Shown: positions 17,477 to 25,946, counted from the first letter of the stretch. The stretch is DNA of 64,000 nucleotides from Acidaminobacter sp. (GCF_030247605.1 NZ_JAOTSB010000015.1:16969-80968), one strand, 5' to 3'. Translations and numbers: made by a program. The notes: generated from the letters alone by a model not told the origin.

Positions 17477-18406
17477 CTACCTCCTATACTCAATGGGCTG
17501 TGTCAGCTTAATAACAAATGCTGCCGAAATGAAGATAGCAGCAAAACAGATGGCTAGAATAATCTGGCCAAGAGGTGTATGCATTAAAGCGTTATACCAG
17601 TCTTTGTTCAAAAAATATAATAGCGGTATGTTGCCAACCACTAAGAGCTGCATAGAGATAAATTCTTTTCTTGGTTCAAAAACCATGTTTTCTAGCTCAC
17701 CATTTACCACTCGCATATCAGAAAGCTTTGATACAATGGGTGTCAGTGTGGTTTTTAGGTTTCTATCAATCTGGCATGCAATTAAAGCATCGCACCACTC
17801 ACGAAACACAGCGTTTTCAAGCTGTACTTTCATGTCCTCCAAACCTGCTGCAATGTCTGGGTTGATCATCTTAATGCGATAGACGAAACCTTTGAATACA
17901 GACAGAACTGGCGGATTCAGATAGTCGATGTTTTCTTCTACCGCAGTCACAATATCTTCATTTCTTAGGTACGCTGTCGTGATGATCGACAGAGCTGTTT
18001 CAAGTTCAGCTGCAATATCCCTTTTAAAATGGGTCTGTGTCAGCCTCACATACCAAAACGGTAGAAGCATAAAACCGATGCCAAGTACAGGCACTGAAAA
18101 GAAATTGCCAAGCACAATTGCAATGCCGCTTCCAATGGCAAAAAGAAATAGCGACACTGCGCAGATCATTGGAAACCATCCTTCTCGCCCAGTCAGCTTC
18201 AATATTGACTGCACTTCAATGACTTCTCGTCTAAAGTAAGACACTTTCTTTCGTTTGGTTATTTCATTTATTTCTTCTTTGATACTGCGCGGTTTGTTCA
18301 AAATGTTTTTAAAAACGCTATCTGTAAATTCCATTGGTGATAACGATAAGAGTATAAAAAAGCCCGTTATCATTCCGATACAGGCTATTAGTAGTATTAC
18401 ATTCAT
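17477..18406 (-). CDS. tadB: Tad pilus platform protein TadB-like
   Basis: A 309-residue protein with an N-terminal membrane helix, two adjacent membrane segments near residues 80-125, a cytoplasmic helical domain ('LETALSIITTAYLRNEDIVTAVEENIDYL', typical of type II secretion F) and a C-terminal pair of helices. It lies two bases downstream of tadA. It acts with TadC at the inner membrane. Confidence 0.85.
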   Translation of the reverse strand: MNVILLIACIGMITGFFILLSLSPMEFTDSVFKNILNKPRSIKEEINEITKRKKVSYFRREVIEVQSILKLTGREGWFPMICAVSLFLFAIGSGIAIVLGNFFSVPVLGIGFMLLPFWYVRLTQTHFKRDIAAELETALSIITTAYLRNEDIVTAVEENIDYLNPPVLSVFKGFVYRIKMINPDIAAGLEDMKVQLENAVFREWCDALIACQIDRNLKTTLTPIVSKLSDMRVVNGELENMVFEPRKEFISMQLLVVGNIPLLYFLNKDWYNALMHTPLGQIILAICFAAIFISAAFVIKLTQPIEYRR

Positions 18407-18408
18407 CT

Positions 18409-19866
18409 CTAAGTCACTTCCCTTCGTTTCATGCGATTGATCATTTCAATAGGCATTCCATTTTCAAGGAGTCGTTTTGAAAGGCTCTCAGATATAGTGC
18501 ACTCCTGTTTATGTGTTCCCTCAATGATAAATTTGCCTTGCTCATCCATTCGATTTTCAGTAATGATGTACTGAAACAGTGCACGATAACTCCTGGATCC
18601 ATCCGGTAGAATTTCGCATTCCATGATCTCCATCATCTTTCGTTGCTTGTTTTCAAGCTGTTTGCAAAAGACCACGATTGGATAGGCTTCTGTTACATAT
18701 CCCATAAGCGTGTCATCTGACATATCCACCGCACGTTTACAAAGGGATACCATCCTTCGGTAGGTTGCTTCACAAGAGTTGGCATGAATTGTTGTAAGTA
18801 CCGCAATACCTGTTCGAGCGGCCTCCTGAGCCGCGTTTGCTTCAGCACCACGCATTTCACCAACTACTGCAATATCAGGGTTAAACCTAAGTGCCATATC
18901 AAGAAGCATGATTTGGTCGACTCTTTGTTTTTCATTCTCACTGTCACGAGTGATGGTATGAATCACTGAATTGACGACCTTCCCCTCATCATGACGGATC
19001 AAATCAAGCTCACGGGATCCATTTTCAATGGTGTAGATTCTCTTATTGTTTGGGATGGTTGTCAGTAGCCATCCAAGGACCGTTGTTTTACCAGAGCTTG
19101 TTGCTCCTGCTACGCAAACAGAAATGCCGTAGCGGATGAGGTTGGACAGGAAGTCGAGCATCTCTTCCGTTGCTGTACCACTCCTGACAAAATCCTCTTT
19201 CTTCATACTTTGAGGATTAACAATTCGGATAGATGCTGCAATGCCAACGTCTTCATCCACAAGTGGCGTTTTAAGGACAGCAATTCGGATATTCTTTGAA
19301 AGATGTCCAAGGACTGCAGGGCTTGCGTTATCAAGGACCATCCCAGAGACGTGAAGCATTCTTCTAATGACATTGATGGCATGTTCAGGCGAATCGAAGT
19401 GTTCCTTTAATTTTTCATTTCGCCCATCAGAGTATTGCACTTCGATATCCTTCCATGAGTTGATATCTATCTCTTCAATGCCTTTCCCAAAGATGTATTT
19501 TGTCAGAAAACCATACTCAGCCATCTCGGTATATAGGACATCCACCAGTTCCTGTCCATCCATGCCCTTAACTGCAATTCTTTCATTCATGACATAATTG
19601 CTGATGTAGCGTTTCATCTGCGCTTTGGCATCTTCCAATCCCTGATCAGTAATCAAAACCGAATAATTACTTGAGATGAATTCTTGCACTTCTTTGAGCA
19701 CCGTTTGAAAATCTTTTTTCTCTGACTCTGGGGCAAAAAATAAGGAGTGGGTACGATTTTCAGTACCCAGCTCCTTGTTTTTCTTATGTTTACTCGAGGT
19801 GTTCATCAGTTCTTCCATTCGTTTTTCCATTGGTTCAATGCCTAATACCTCTTGATTATCTAACAT
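18409..19866 (-). CDS. tadA: Tad pilus assembly ATPase TadA/CpaF
   Basis: A 485-residue VirB11/PilT-superfamily ATPase that powers Tad pilus assembly. Walker A 'GATSSGKT' lies near residues 254-261, the Asp box is 'TIENGSRELDL', Walker B is 'DIAVVGEMRGAEA', and the His box region is 'TGIAVLTTIHANS'. The N-terminal helical domain ('LVDVLYTEMAEYGFLTKYI') is of CpaF type. The ATG has AAAGGAGG upstream and overlaps the tadZ stop. It might also serve the type IV secretion system, since no other VirB11 is seen. Confidence 0.92.
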   Translation of the reverse strand: MLDNQEVLGIEPMEKRMEELMNTSSKHKKNKELGTENRTHSLFFAPESEKKDFQTVLKEVQEFISSNYSVLITDQGLEDAKAQMKRYISNYVMNERIAVKGMDGQELVDVLYTEMAEYGFLTKYIFGKGIEEIDINSWKDIEVQYSDGRNEKLKEHFDSPEHAINVIRRMLHVSGMVLDNASPAVLGHLSKNIRIAVLKTPLVDEDVGIAASIRIVNPQSMKKEDFVRSGTATEEMLDFLSNLIRYGISVCVAGATSSGKTTVLGWLLTTIPNNKRIYTIENGSRELDLIRHDEGKVVNSVIHTITRDSENEKQRVDQIMLLDMALRFNPDIAVVGEMRGAEANAAQEAARTGIAVLTTIHANSCEATYRRMVSLCKRAVDMSDDTLMGYVTEAYPIVVFCKQLENKQRKMMEIMECEILPDGSRSYRALFQYIITENRMDEQGKFIIEGTHKQECTISESLSKRLLENGMPIEMINRMKRREVT

Positions 19867-20672
19867 CCGAACACCTCCTTTGCAATTTTTTCAATTTCTT
19901 TTCTGAACTCCCTGCTGTTTTTAAGTGTCAGGTCAGCAAGTAAATTTCCTGAGAGCGTCTGCTCTTCAACTTCTTCAGAATTTGGCAGTTTAAATGAAAC
20001 AGTCCCAAGCGCCCCGGCCATATGCTCTATACCGTGATTGGATTTGACATTGGAAGCGACTTTGTACTGTTTGTCCATATCCCAGTTGCTATTTTGCAAG
20101 AGTGACAGCTGACTGGAGAGATAACTTATAGATTTTAAATCACAATTGGCAAGCCTGAGGACGCTATCACATTCAAGAAGCGAAACAGCTGATAAAATGT
20201 CATTGGCAATATAGCTGCTGCAGTCAATGATGACAAACGGCGCAATTCTTCTTAGCGATTCAATGAATTCCAACGCTTGTACTTTTGAATACGAAGCATA
20301 GGTATACTCATTTTCGCCTTTCAGCATGCCAATCATCGTTAGATACGCCATCTTCTTGTGGGTGATCATGTTGTATTTCACCAACGGTTCGGTCACATGT
20401 GTTGCAGATAGAATACTTCCAAGGGATTTTTCACATTCCAAATCTGATGGCGGACAAATACAAGGTAGCATCGGTGCAGTCATATCACAGAGCACTAAAA
20501 TGACATTTTTCTTTTTATCCGCAAGATACTTAGCTAGTTTAACTGCTGTTGTTGTTTTCCCTGATCCAGGACTCCCCCAAACAGCAAGAACGCCGCCATG
20601 GAGGATCTCTTCTTTTACCGATTCTTCTTTGGCATCACGGGAGAAGATTGAATTCTTTTTAAAGTTAATCAT
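19860..20672 (-). CDS. TadZ/CpaE-like P-loop ATPase
   Basis: A 270-residue ParA/MinD-family ATPase with 'GSPGSGKTTTAVKLA' at about residue 35 and 'FVIIDCSSYIANDIL' near residue 130. TadZ/CpaE proteins set the cellular position of Tad machinery. Unlike canonical CpaE it has no clear receiver domain. Start chosen at 20672, two bases after the cpaB stop, with GGAG 4 bases before it. Confidence 0.75.
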   Translation of the reverse strand: MINFKKNSIFSRDAKEESVKEEILHGGVLAVWGSPGSGKTTTAVKLAKYLADKKKNVILVLCDMTAPMLPCICPPSDLECEKSLGSILSATHVTEPLVKYNMITHKKMAYLTMIGMLKGENEYTYASYSKVQALEFIESLRRIAPFVIIDCSSYIANDILSAVSLLECDSVLRLANCDLKSISYLSSQLSLLQNSNWDMDKQYKVASNVKSNHGIEHMAGALGTVSFKLPNSEEVEEQTLSGNLLADLTLKNSREFRKEIEKIAKEVFGC

Positions 20673-20673
20673 T

Positions 20674-21474
20674 TTACTCCACCTCACCAACCTGATTTAA
20701 AACTTCAGATTCATTTTTCTCAGATTTATCAGCTGTTGTGCTCTTTGGATATGCATCTGAAAGAACCTTTGATTGTATATCAAGGAACTTCTTCGCATTT
20801 AACGGTTCACCACGATATACAAGTGATAGATGGGTCTTTCCATCAGACTCAAGACTTGCTAGTATATTACCCTGTTCTGGAGTTACAAGCAGTGTAACGG
20901 TTGAAGGCAATTCCCTTTCGTCCTCATTCGTCTTCTTCTCTCCTGTATTGGCATCGTAACCGCTTGAAGCAGTCACCGATACGACTTCTACATATTTAAG
21001 CTCTGGTGGAATAACAGTCGCCCCAAGTTTTTTATAATCAGGCGCAATAACTGATACAATATCACCACTTTGAAGCTTACCTGAAAGACCATTTGCAAAG
21101 CTTTTAATGGTAATGGACATGGCTTGTTTACTGCCATCCAGATTATACAAATAAGCATTTTCAGCAGCCGGTGATTTTGAAACTTTTACATTCAAGATAT
21201 AATCGCCAATGGATAAATCAGCAAGTGCATAGCTTCCAACTACTGTTTCTTTTGATCGCATGACATCTGTTGGGAGATTGTACCCACCGACTTCAACGTT
21301 CTGAACCATATCCTTAGTAATTTGTTCCCCTGCCTTGATTTCTTTTATTACACGGACAATATCCGTCTTTTGACTGATGCCTTTATTGAATAACGGCGTT
21401 ATGCCAAAGCAAATGAGGAGTGAAAGCACAATGCAAAACACCCCAACAACCATTCTGTTTTTAAATAGATTCAT
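20674..21474 (-). CDS. CpaB/RcpC-like SAF-domain pilus protein
   Basis: A 266-residue protein with an N-terminal membrane anchor ('RMVVGVFCIVLSLLICFGI') and a SAF domain at about 40-105 ('VRVIKEIKAGEQITKDMVQNVEVGGY'), followed by a CpaB-type domain ('MSITIKSFANGLSGKLQSGDIVSVIAPD'). RcpC/CpaB acts in the wall in Tad pilus biogenesis. It is in the expected place just upstream of tadZ-tadA. Confidence 0.82.
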   Translation of the reverse strand: MNLFKNRMVVGVFCIVLSLLICFGITPLFNKGISQKTDIVRVIKEIKAGEQITKDMVQNVEVGGYNLPTDVMRSKETVVGSYALADLSIGDYILNVKVSKSPAAENAYLYNLDGSKQAMSITIKSFANGLSGKLQSGDIVSVIAPDYKKLGATVIPPELKYVEVVSVTASSGYDANTGEKKTNEDERELPSTVTLLVTPEQGNILASLESDGKTHLSLVYRGEPLNAKKFLDIQSKVLSDAYPKSTTADKSEKNESEVLNQVGEVE

Positions 21475-21513
21475 ACGTACCTCCGATTTTTATGGATTCT
21501 TTTCTTTAGATTA

Positions 21514-21750
21514 TTACCGCATCACCATTTCCTGACCTGTGATCAGCTTTAATTCGCCAGTCTCAATCAGTTCGTTAACTTCATTCTCTGTATAGATGAG
21601 CACCTCTGCATTCTCATCATTTTCAGGAGCAAGTACCATAGATCCTGACCACTTGCCTGCATACGCATAGGTTTCATGGTTATAGCTCGTTTCAAATCTT
21701 TGTCCTTTTACAAACACTTTCACCATCTCCTTTATAAGAAATAGACACAT
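21514..21750 (-). CDS. Small hypothetical protein in the Tad operon
   Basis: A frame of up to 78 residues without membrane segments ('FVKGQRFETSYNHETYAYAGKWSGSMVLAPENDENAEVLIYTENEVNELI'). The likely true start is uncertain. The ATG at 21750 overlaps the prepilin peptidase gene by 19 bases, while AAGGAG at about 21728 would serve an internal GTG or ATG. It ends in QEMVMR, a weak version of the Met-rich tails. Function unknown. Confidence 0.5.
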   Translation of the reverse strand: MCLFLIKEMVKVFVKGQRFETSYNHETYAYAGKWSGSMVLAPENDENAEVLIYTENEVNELIETGELKLITGQEMVMR

Positions 21751-22154
21751 ACATAGCCAAGAGCGAGAAAAGGCGCTAGCGGATATGCCCTGCGCCCATA
21801 CTCCTTGCTCGAGATTCTATAAATCAGTTTTACTGTTCCGTGAAAAATGATCACTAGACTCAGTCCAATGGCCATACCAATCAATGCTTTCCAAAAGCCA
21901 ATAACAAGACTGACTACAGCTACAAGCTTAATATCTCCACCACCAATCCCTGATGGACTCACCATAGCTGCAAAGAGTAATGGGAGTGCTGCCATTATGC
22001 CAAATAGATGAACAATCTTAAAATCTAGTATTGATATCAGTGCAACCAACGACCAAATGGCCGTTGGTATTTCTCTTTTCTTGATATCTGTATAGACTGC
22101 ACATCCCATCAAGCAGAAAAACAGCACCGCTTGAACGATGCTGCTACCCGGCAT
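21732..22154 (-). CDS. Prepilin peptidase TadV/CpaA (A24 family)
   Basis: A 140-residue polytopic aspartic protease that trims prepilins. Both catalytic aspartates are visible: 'YTDIKKREIP' and the GxGD-type 'GIGGGDIKL'. The ATG at 22154 gives the normal short CpaA form and overlaps the Flp-like gene by 11 bases; a longer frame to 22244 would lie inside that gene. Likely substrates are the 'RGEGYID' and 'QGEGYID' proteins. Confidence 0.82.
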   Translation of the reverse strand: MPGSSIVQAVLFFCLMGCAVYTDIKKREIPTAIWSLVALISILDFKIVHLFGIMAALPLLFAAMVSPSGIGGGDIKLVAVVSLVIGFWKALIGMAIGLSLVIIFHGTVKLIYRISSKEYGRRAYPLAPFLALGYVCVYFL

Positions 22155-22374
22155 AGTTGAACATATTCCTGATTCTTTGCTCAAGGGTGGGCATAACCAC
22201 ATCACCAAACAAAGCATAAAGCCCTGCAAGAAGTAGAGCGCCAAGTACTACTGCAATCAGAATTTTGACCGCTGTATCGATGTAGCCTTCACCTTGGTTG
22301 TTGCTGATTGCAGCTTTTGTTAAAACTACTTTTGACATTATTTCATTGCTTACTTTTCTCATGATTCTCTTCAT
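22144..22374 (-). CDS. Flp-like (DUF6133-type) prepilin, copy 1
   Basis: A 76-residue protein. A basic leader is followed by 'NNQGEGYIDTAVKIL' and one long hydrophobic helix 'IAVVLGALLLAGLYALFGD'. Processing after the Gly gives acidic residues at +1 and +5, as for type IVb/Flp pilins. The core is almost identical to the second copy at 22799-23038. ATG 22374 is preferred because GAGG lies 9 bases upstream. It is probably the major pilin or a paralog of it. Confidence 0.75.
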   Translation of the reverse strand: MKRIMRKVSNEIMSKVVLTKAAISNNQGEGYIDTAVKILIAVVLGALLLAGLYALFGDVVMPTLEQRIRNMFNYAG

Positions 22375-22403
22375 ATGATTTAACCTCATCTTTCATTTTT
22401 TAT

Positions 22404-22781
22404 TTACATCGTCATCTCTTGCGATGGATCACTTTGTTCAGGTACTTCCTGCTTTTGCTCATTCTTTTGTTCCTGTGCATGCCCCTGAGTCAATGCTTGT
22501 TCATAGGCATTTAGAACGGCTTGATCAAACTCTTTTCTAGACTCGGTGGTACAAGGAAAGCAGATGTCTTTGTATTCTCCATTACCTGCTTTGTAGCTTG
22601 GCATAGATACAAATAATCCTTTTGACCCTTCCATGAGTTTGATACCTCTGATAGCGAAAGCATTATTGATGTTAACGGTTGCAGTTGCTCTTAAGGTCCC
22701 TTCTGGTCTGATGCTTTGGATTTTCACATCATAGTGAAGGCCTGATTCTTCTTTTTTCTGCTTGCTTGTTGTTTTTCCCAT
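22404..22781 (-). CDS. SpoVG-family protein
   Basis: A 125-residue protein whose core matches SpoVG: 'YDVKIQSIRPEGTLRATATVNINNAFAIRGIKL' and 'GLFVSMPSYK...YKDICFPCTTESRKEFDQAVLNAY'. SpoVG proteins bind RNA or DNA and are frequent on mobile elements. The Gln/Glu-rich C-terminus ends in SQEMTM, a Met-rich tail. It is sandwiched between the two Flp-like prepilin genes, which suggests insertion or pilin duplication around it. Confidence 0.85.
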   Translation of the reverse strand: MGKTTSKQKKEESGLHYDVKIQSIRPEGTLRATATVNINNAFAIRGIKLMEGSKGLFVSMPSYKAGNGEYKDICFPCTTESRKEFDQAVLNAYEQALTQGHAQEQKNEQKQEVPEQSDPSQEMTM

Positions 22782-22798
22782 GATTTATCGCTCCTCTC

Positions 22799-23038
22799 TT
22801 AATGTGGGCTACCACCATAATTGAACATGTCTCTAATTCTTTGAGTCAGTGTCGGCATGACCACATCGCCAAACAAAGCGTAGAGCCCTGCAAGGAGAAG
22901 TGCGCCAAGGACCACTGCAATCAAAATTTTTACTGCCGTATCGATATAGCCTTCCCCTCTGTTATTTCTCATGGCTGTCTGTGCCTTGATAAACTGTTTT
23001 AAAGCAAACTCATTTGATTTCTTTAGTAATCTCTTCAT
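22799..23038 (-). CDS. Flp-like (DUF6133-type) prepilin, copy 2
   Basis: A 79-residue paralog of the pilin at 22144-22374. The leader 'KAQTAMRNNRG' precedes 'EGYIDTAVKILIAV', and the hydrophobic helix and 'DVVMPTL-QRIR-MFNY-G' are the same. The leaders and last residues differ. GGAGG lies ahead of the ATG. Two near-identical cores in tandem suggest duplication with gene conversion, or two pilin forms. Confidence 0.75.
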   Translation of the reverse strand: MKRLLKKSNEFALKQFIKAQTAMRNNRGEGYIDTAVKILIAVVLGALLLAGLYALFGDVVMPTLTQRIRDMFNYGGSPH

Positions 23039-23062
23039 TGATAATCCTCCGTAATTTTAGTT

Positions 23063-23620
23063 TTACATACTAAGTGTCATGCCCTGTTCGCGTGACTGAT
23101 CAGCAAATTCAATTGCTTTGAATCCGAATTGGTCCACATAGTGAAATTCACTGCTGCTATCATCGTAAAGCTCCACCACATCAGAAATTGAAAGAGAATG
23201 TCCTTTAAAATCTGATGGATGGTCCATGTTGAACTTTGTATAGATAGACTCAAGATTATTGGTGTCTAGTCCTCCATCAAAGACTACATCGTAATTATCT
23301 TTACTCGGTTCTCCTGATACCTTCAGTACTTCATCATAGGCTCTGAACCTCAGTTCGAGATTTGAGTCTGACTTCAACTGCCAGATTCGAACGTTTTTAA
23401 GGGGACTGCTATGCTCTAATGAGTCACCTAACTGTTCACCTTTAGAAAGCCTTTCGAAAACGCCGTCAGTCCAATTTGTATTGAACTTTTTATCTGCAAG
23501 CCACTCTTCGAATTCTTTACTTTGAAAAATTGTGTCTACTGTCGCTCTATCTTCTTTGACATAGCCTGCAGGATTCCCATAATAGATTAGCAGTCCATTT
23601 TTCATTTCAATACCGCCCAT
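23063..23620 (-). CDS. YodL-like domain protein
   Basis: A 185-residue acidic protein. The C-terminal half ('YDVVFDGGLDTNNLESIYTKFN..PSDFKGHSLSISDVVELYDD..FHYVDQFGFKAIEF') matches the YodL-like domain carried by many Firmicutes conjugative-element proteins. It ends in QGMTLSM, another Met-rich tail. Function unknown. GGAGG precedes the ATG by 8 bases. Confidence 0.7.
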   Translation of the reverse strand: MGGIEMKNGLLIYYGNPAGYVKEDRATVDTIFQSKEFEEWLADKKFNTNWTDGVFERLSKGEQLGDSLEHSSPLKNVRIWQLKSDSNLELRFRAYDEVLKVSGEPSKDNYDVVFDGGLDTNNLESIYTKFNMDHPSDFKGHSLSISDVVELYDDSSSEFHYVDQFGFKAIEFADQSREQGMTLSM

Positions 23621-23682
23621 TTACATCACCTCCCATTGCCCCATGCCCACCCCTATAAACTGTTTTAAGATTTTGGTTACTT

Positions 23683-24180
23683 CTACTTCCCATAAATGAT
23701 TCTTTCAGTCATCAGACACTCATTGAGGCAAGATAAGCAAACCCCAATGTCATTAAGTAGCCTAAGCATGTCTTCAGGCACATCGGTGAGATCATGTTTG
23801 TATTCAGCCTCCATGACCATTACTTCACCACTCGCCTCCGTTGTGAAAGCACAAAGCTTAGCGTCTTTTGGAATGCCTGCTTCTTCAAGAATAAAATCTG
23901 GCAGTTTGATTGCGACTGCATCTTCTGTTTCAGCTGGATCGCAGTCCTCACAGCAAATGCCTGTTGCACCAACGAGAGCGTTGTACAATTCTTTGAGTAT
24001 TTCTTCAAGTCCCTCAATGGTTTCTAATACATCCATCACTGTCATTTCAGATTTGGTAAGCACTACACCACTTTTGATAATGGTTGCTTCGAGCATTCCA
24101 ACATCACCAATTTTTCTTTCTGCTGATTCTGTAATGGGAAGGCACAGAAAACCTTTGACCTTTTGCTCTGATTTTTTCAT
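23683..24180 (-). CDS. AbrB-like swapped-hairpin protein with Cys cluster
   Basis: A 165-residue protein. Residues about 90-125 ('VAIKLPDFILEEAGIPKDAKLCAFTTEASGEVMV') resemble an AbrB/SpoVT swapped-hairpin segment. Just before it is 'GICCEDCDPAE', and 'CLSCLNEC' follows, so there may be a metal site. It could be a regulator of the element. The ATG overlaps the methylase stop. Confidence in the fold is moderate only. Confidence 0.5.
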   Translation of the reverse strand: MKKSEQKVKGFLCLPITESAERKIGDVGMLEATIIKSGVVLTKSEMTVMDVLETIEGLEEILKELYNALVGATGICCEDCDPAETEDAVAIKLPDFILEEAGIPKDAKLCAFTTEASGEVMVMEAEYKHDLTDVPEDMLRLLNDIGVCLSCLNECLMTERIIYGK

Positions 24181-25025
24181 AAGCTGATTTCCTCCTTGTT
24201 TAGTTCGTTATTGATATCAAATAAATTCATTTGTCCCGAGCCATCTCGCTCACGTTCGTGCATGTCATAATTAGCAATGAGTATCTCTGGGAACTGAGCG
24301 CCGTTATCATATCGTTGCTTGATGTTATTGATTCGGTTGTAACTTTCGATCATAATGCCAGGGGCATCATACAGTTCTCTGATATACTCGCAGTCGTTGT
24401 AAGAGAGAAGAAATTTCCCTTCGATGCCAAGCAGTGTATCTCTGAGTCTGATGTGATCTTCCTTTTGAAAACCACCTTCACCGACATTCTTGTAGTATTT
24501 TTCGGTGTCGAAGTACGGTGGATCCAAATAAAAAAAGCTGACAGGGCGATCATATTGCCTTATCAACTTTTCAAAATCTTTATTTTCGATGACGACTTTA
24601 GCAAGTCTTCGGTGAGCTTGCTCTATGATAGGAAAATTGCTTCTGATATCATGTGGCTGGCTACCGAAACTTGTAAGCCCCGATGCATAGCTGTATCTGA
24701 TTAGTTGATAAAAACACGCTGCACGTTTGATATCATTTTCAACATACGCCTTATCAAGCACTGCTTTGACTTCATCAAAATCCTCTCTGGAATTTAAAAC
24801 ATACTTCAGCTCATTTTGAAGTTCTTCATATTGATCCCTGACACATCGGTATAAATTGACAAGCAAACTATTGAAGTCATTGTAGACTTCAAAATCATTG
24901 CCCGGTGGTTTATGAAATAGAACCCAGCCACCACCTCCGAATACTTCAATATACCTTTCATAATAAAGCGGAAAGAGTGAAACAATCAGTTCCCTCATGG
25001 ATTTCTTTCCGCCTATCCAACTCAT
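24177..25025 (-). CDS. Dam-type DNA adenine methylase (D12 class)
   Basis: A 282-residue N6-adenine methyltransferase. The SAM-binding motif is 'GGKKSMRELIVSLFP..YIEVFGGGGWVLFHKP', and the catalytic motif IV is 'DPPYF' near residue 172. No restriction enzyme gene is next to it, so it may protect transferring DNA from host restriction or modulate element transcription. The nearest GGAGG is about 20 bases before the ATG, an unusually long spacing. Confidence 0.88.
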   Translation of the reverse strand: MSWIGGKKSMRELIVSLFPLYYERYIEVFGGGGWVLFHKPPGNDFEVYNDFNSLLVNLYRCVRDQYEELQNELKYVLNSREDFDEVKAVLDKAYVENDIKRAACFYQLIRYSYASGLTSFGSQPHDIRSNFPIIEQAHRRLAKVVIENKDFEKLIRQYDRPVSFFYLDPPYFDTEKYYKNVGEGGFQKEDHIRLRDTLLGIEGKFLLSYNDCEYIRELYDAPGIMIESYNRINNIKQRYDNGAQFPEILIANYDMHERERDGSGQMNLFDINNELNKEEISL

Positions 25026-25040
25026 AAAACTATTAATACA

Positions 25041-25397
25041 TCATCCCTCCTTCACACACACAAACCAGATTTGAAGCTGTTCACCGCTACTTGAATCTGG
25101 ATAGAGGGATAGGGCATTTACGAGTCCATTTTTAGCTTCTGCAATTTTTTCAATCCGGCTACTCAGCTGACGGATGCTTCCAAGAACCTCATGTTTATTA
25201 GCGCCATAATAATAACCGCCATCGTCACTGCAGATGGGATGCCCTTCACACCTGAGTGCATTGACTATGTCACGAACCTTCCTTCCACTCATCTGAAACC
25301 GAAGTTCCAACCCCTTGCTTTGCACAGCCCTCCCTGCACCTGTGTGATTTCTTTTTAAGTGACTTAAAAATCTCTCATTTAGATTTACATGTTCCAC
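25041..25397 (-). CDS. Winged-helix-like small protein
   Basis: A 118-residue protein. The central part 'GRAVQSKGLELRFQMSGRKVRDIVNALRCEGHPICSDDGGYYYG' looks like a winged helix with the beta wing 'GYYYG', followed by a helical tail. The GTG at 25397 (AAGGAGG 7 bases upstream) is preferred over the ATG at 25436, which abuts the terminator hairpin and has no ribosome site. It sits at the head of the Dam-Tad operon and could regulate it. Confidence 0.6.
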   Translation of the reverse strand: MEHVNLNERFLSHLKRNHTGAGRAVQSKGLELRFQMSGRKVRDIVNALRCEGHPICSDDGGYYYGANKHEVLGSIRQLSSRIEKIAEAKNGLVNALSLYPDSSSGEQLQIWFVCVKEG

Positions 25398-25443
25398 CTC
25401 CTCGCCTCCTTTTCTGGTGGGATAGTTTCTAGACATAAAAAAA

Positions 25444-25484
25444 GGCCGCTTGATTCACTGCATATTGCAGTCACTCAAGCGGCC
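25444..25484 (-). terminator. Strong terminator after the DUF4314 gene
   Basis: GGCCGCTTGA (25444-25453) pairs with TCAAGCGGCC (25475-25484), with an inner CACTGCA/TGCAGT stem and a T-run on the minus strand. It separates the cargo units from the Dam-Tad operon. Confidence 0.85.
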
Positions 25485-25501
25485 ATAGGATTTTAAGCAT
25501 A

Positions 25502-25535
25502 AAAAATGTACGGTTTGAACTCCGTACGCTTATGC
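25502..25535. repeat. Second dyad upstream of the terminator
   Basis: GTACGG (25508-25513) and CCGTAC (25522-25527) form a short stem, with flanking GCATAA/TTATGC able to extend it. It lies between the DUF4314 stop and the main terminator. Its role is unclear. Confidence 0.45.
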
Positions 25536-25577
25536 CTTTGATTATTCAATTCATTCTAGCAGTCTTCGGTTTTACAT

Positions 25578-25865
25578 TTACATATTCATCCCTCCCATGC
25601 CTTGCTTTTGATCATTGTCCATTGTTTCCTCAGTAGGTTTTGAGATTACTTTGAACTGATCTTCCCCGGGAACGATGCCCAGTGTTCTACCGTTATCCCA
25701 TTTCATATGAAGGGTACCGGCATCGTCAACAATTTTAACGGTTCCTTGCATACCAGACTCAACAGGTGCATATGGATCCTCCATCTGGACAAGTTCAATT
25801 CTAGTGCCTACAGGGTACTGCTCTTTGATGCTTTCAACTTCCTTTCGAGATTTAAAACCTTTCAT
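25578..25865 (-). CDS. DUF4314 protein
   Basis: A 95-residue protein of the DUF4314 type: 'SIKEQYPVGTRIELVQMEDPYAPVESGMQGTVKIVDDAGTLHMKWDNGRTLGIVPGEDQFKVI' in pattern (SH3-like beta strands). It is frequent on Firmicutes mobile elements and has no known function. It ends in QGMGGMNM, the most elaborate of the Met-rich tails. It is its own transcription unit, flanked by terminators. Confidence 0.8.
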   Translation of the reverse strand: MKGFKSRKEVESIKEQYPVGTRIELVQMEDPYAPVESGMQGTVKIVDDAGTLHMKWDNGRTLGIVPGEDQFKVISKPTEETMDNDQKQGMGGMNM

Positions 25866-25946
25866 ATTACCGATACCTCCATTTTGTTTGATTTCTTGAT
25901 TGTAATGTACAATGCTTTTCCCTCCATTTCATTTTTGACAATAAAA

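Noticed and set aside
24177..25025. Restriction-modification system
   Set aside because: Only a methylase is present; the neighbouring genes show no nuclease motif.
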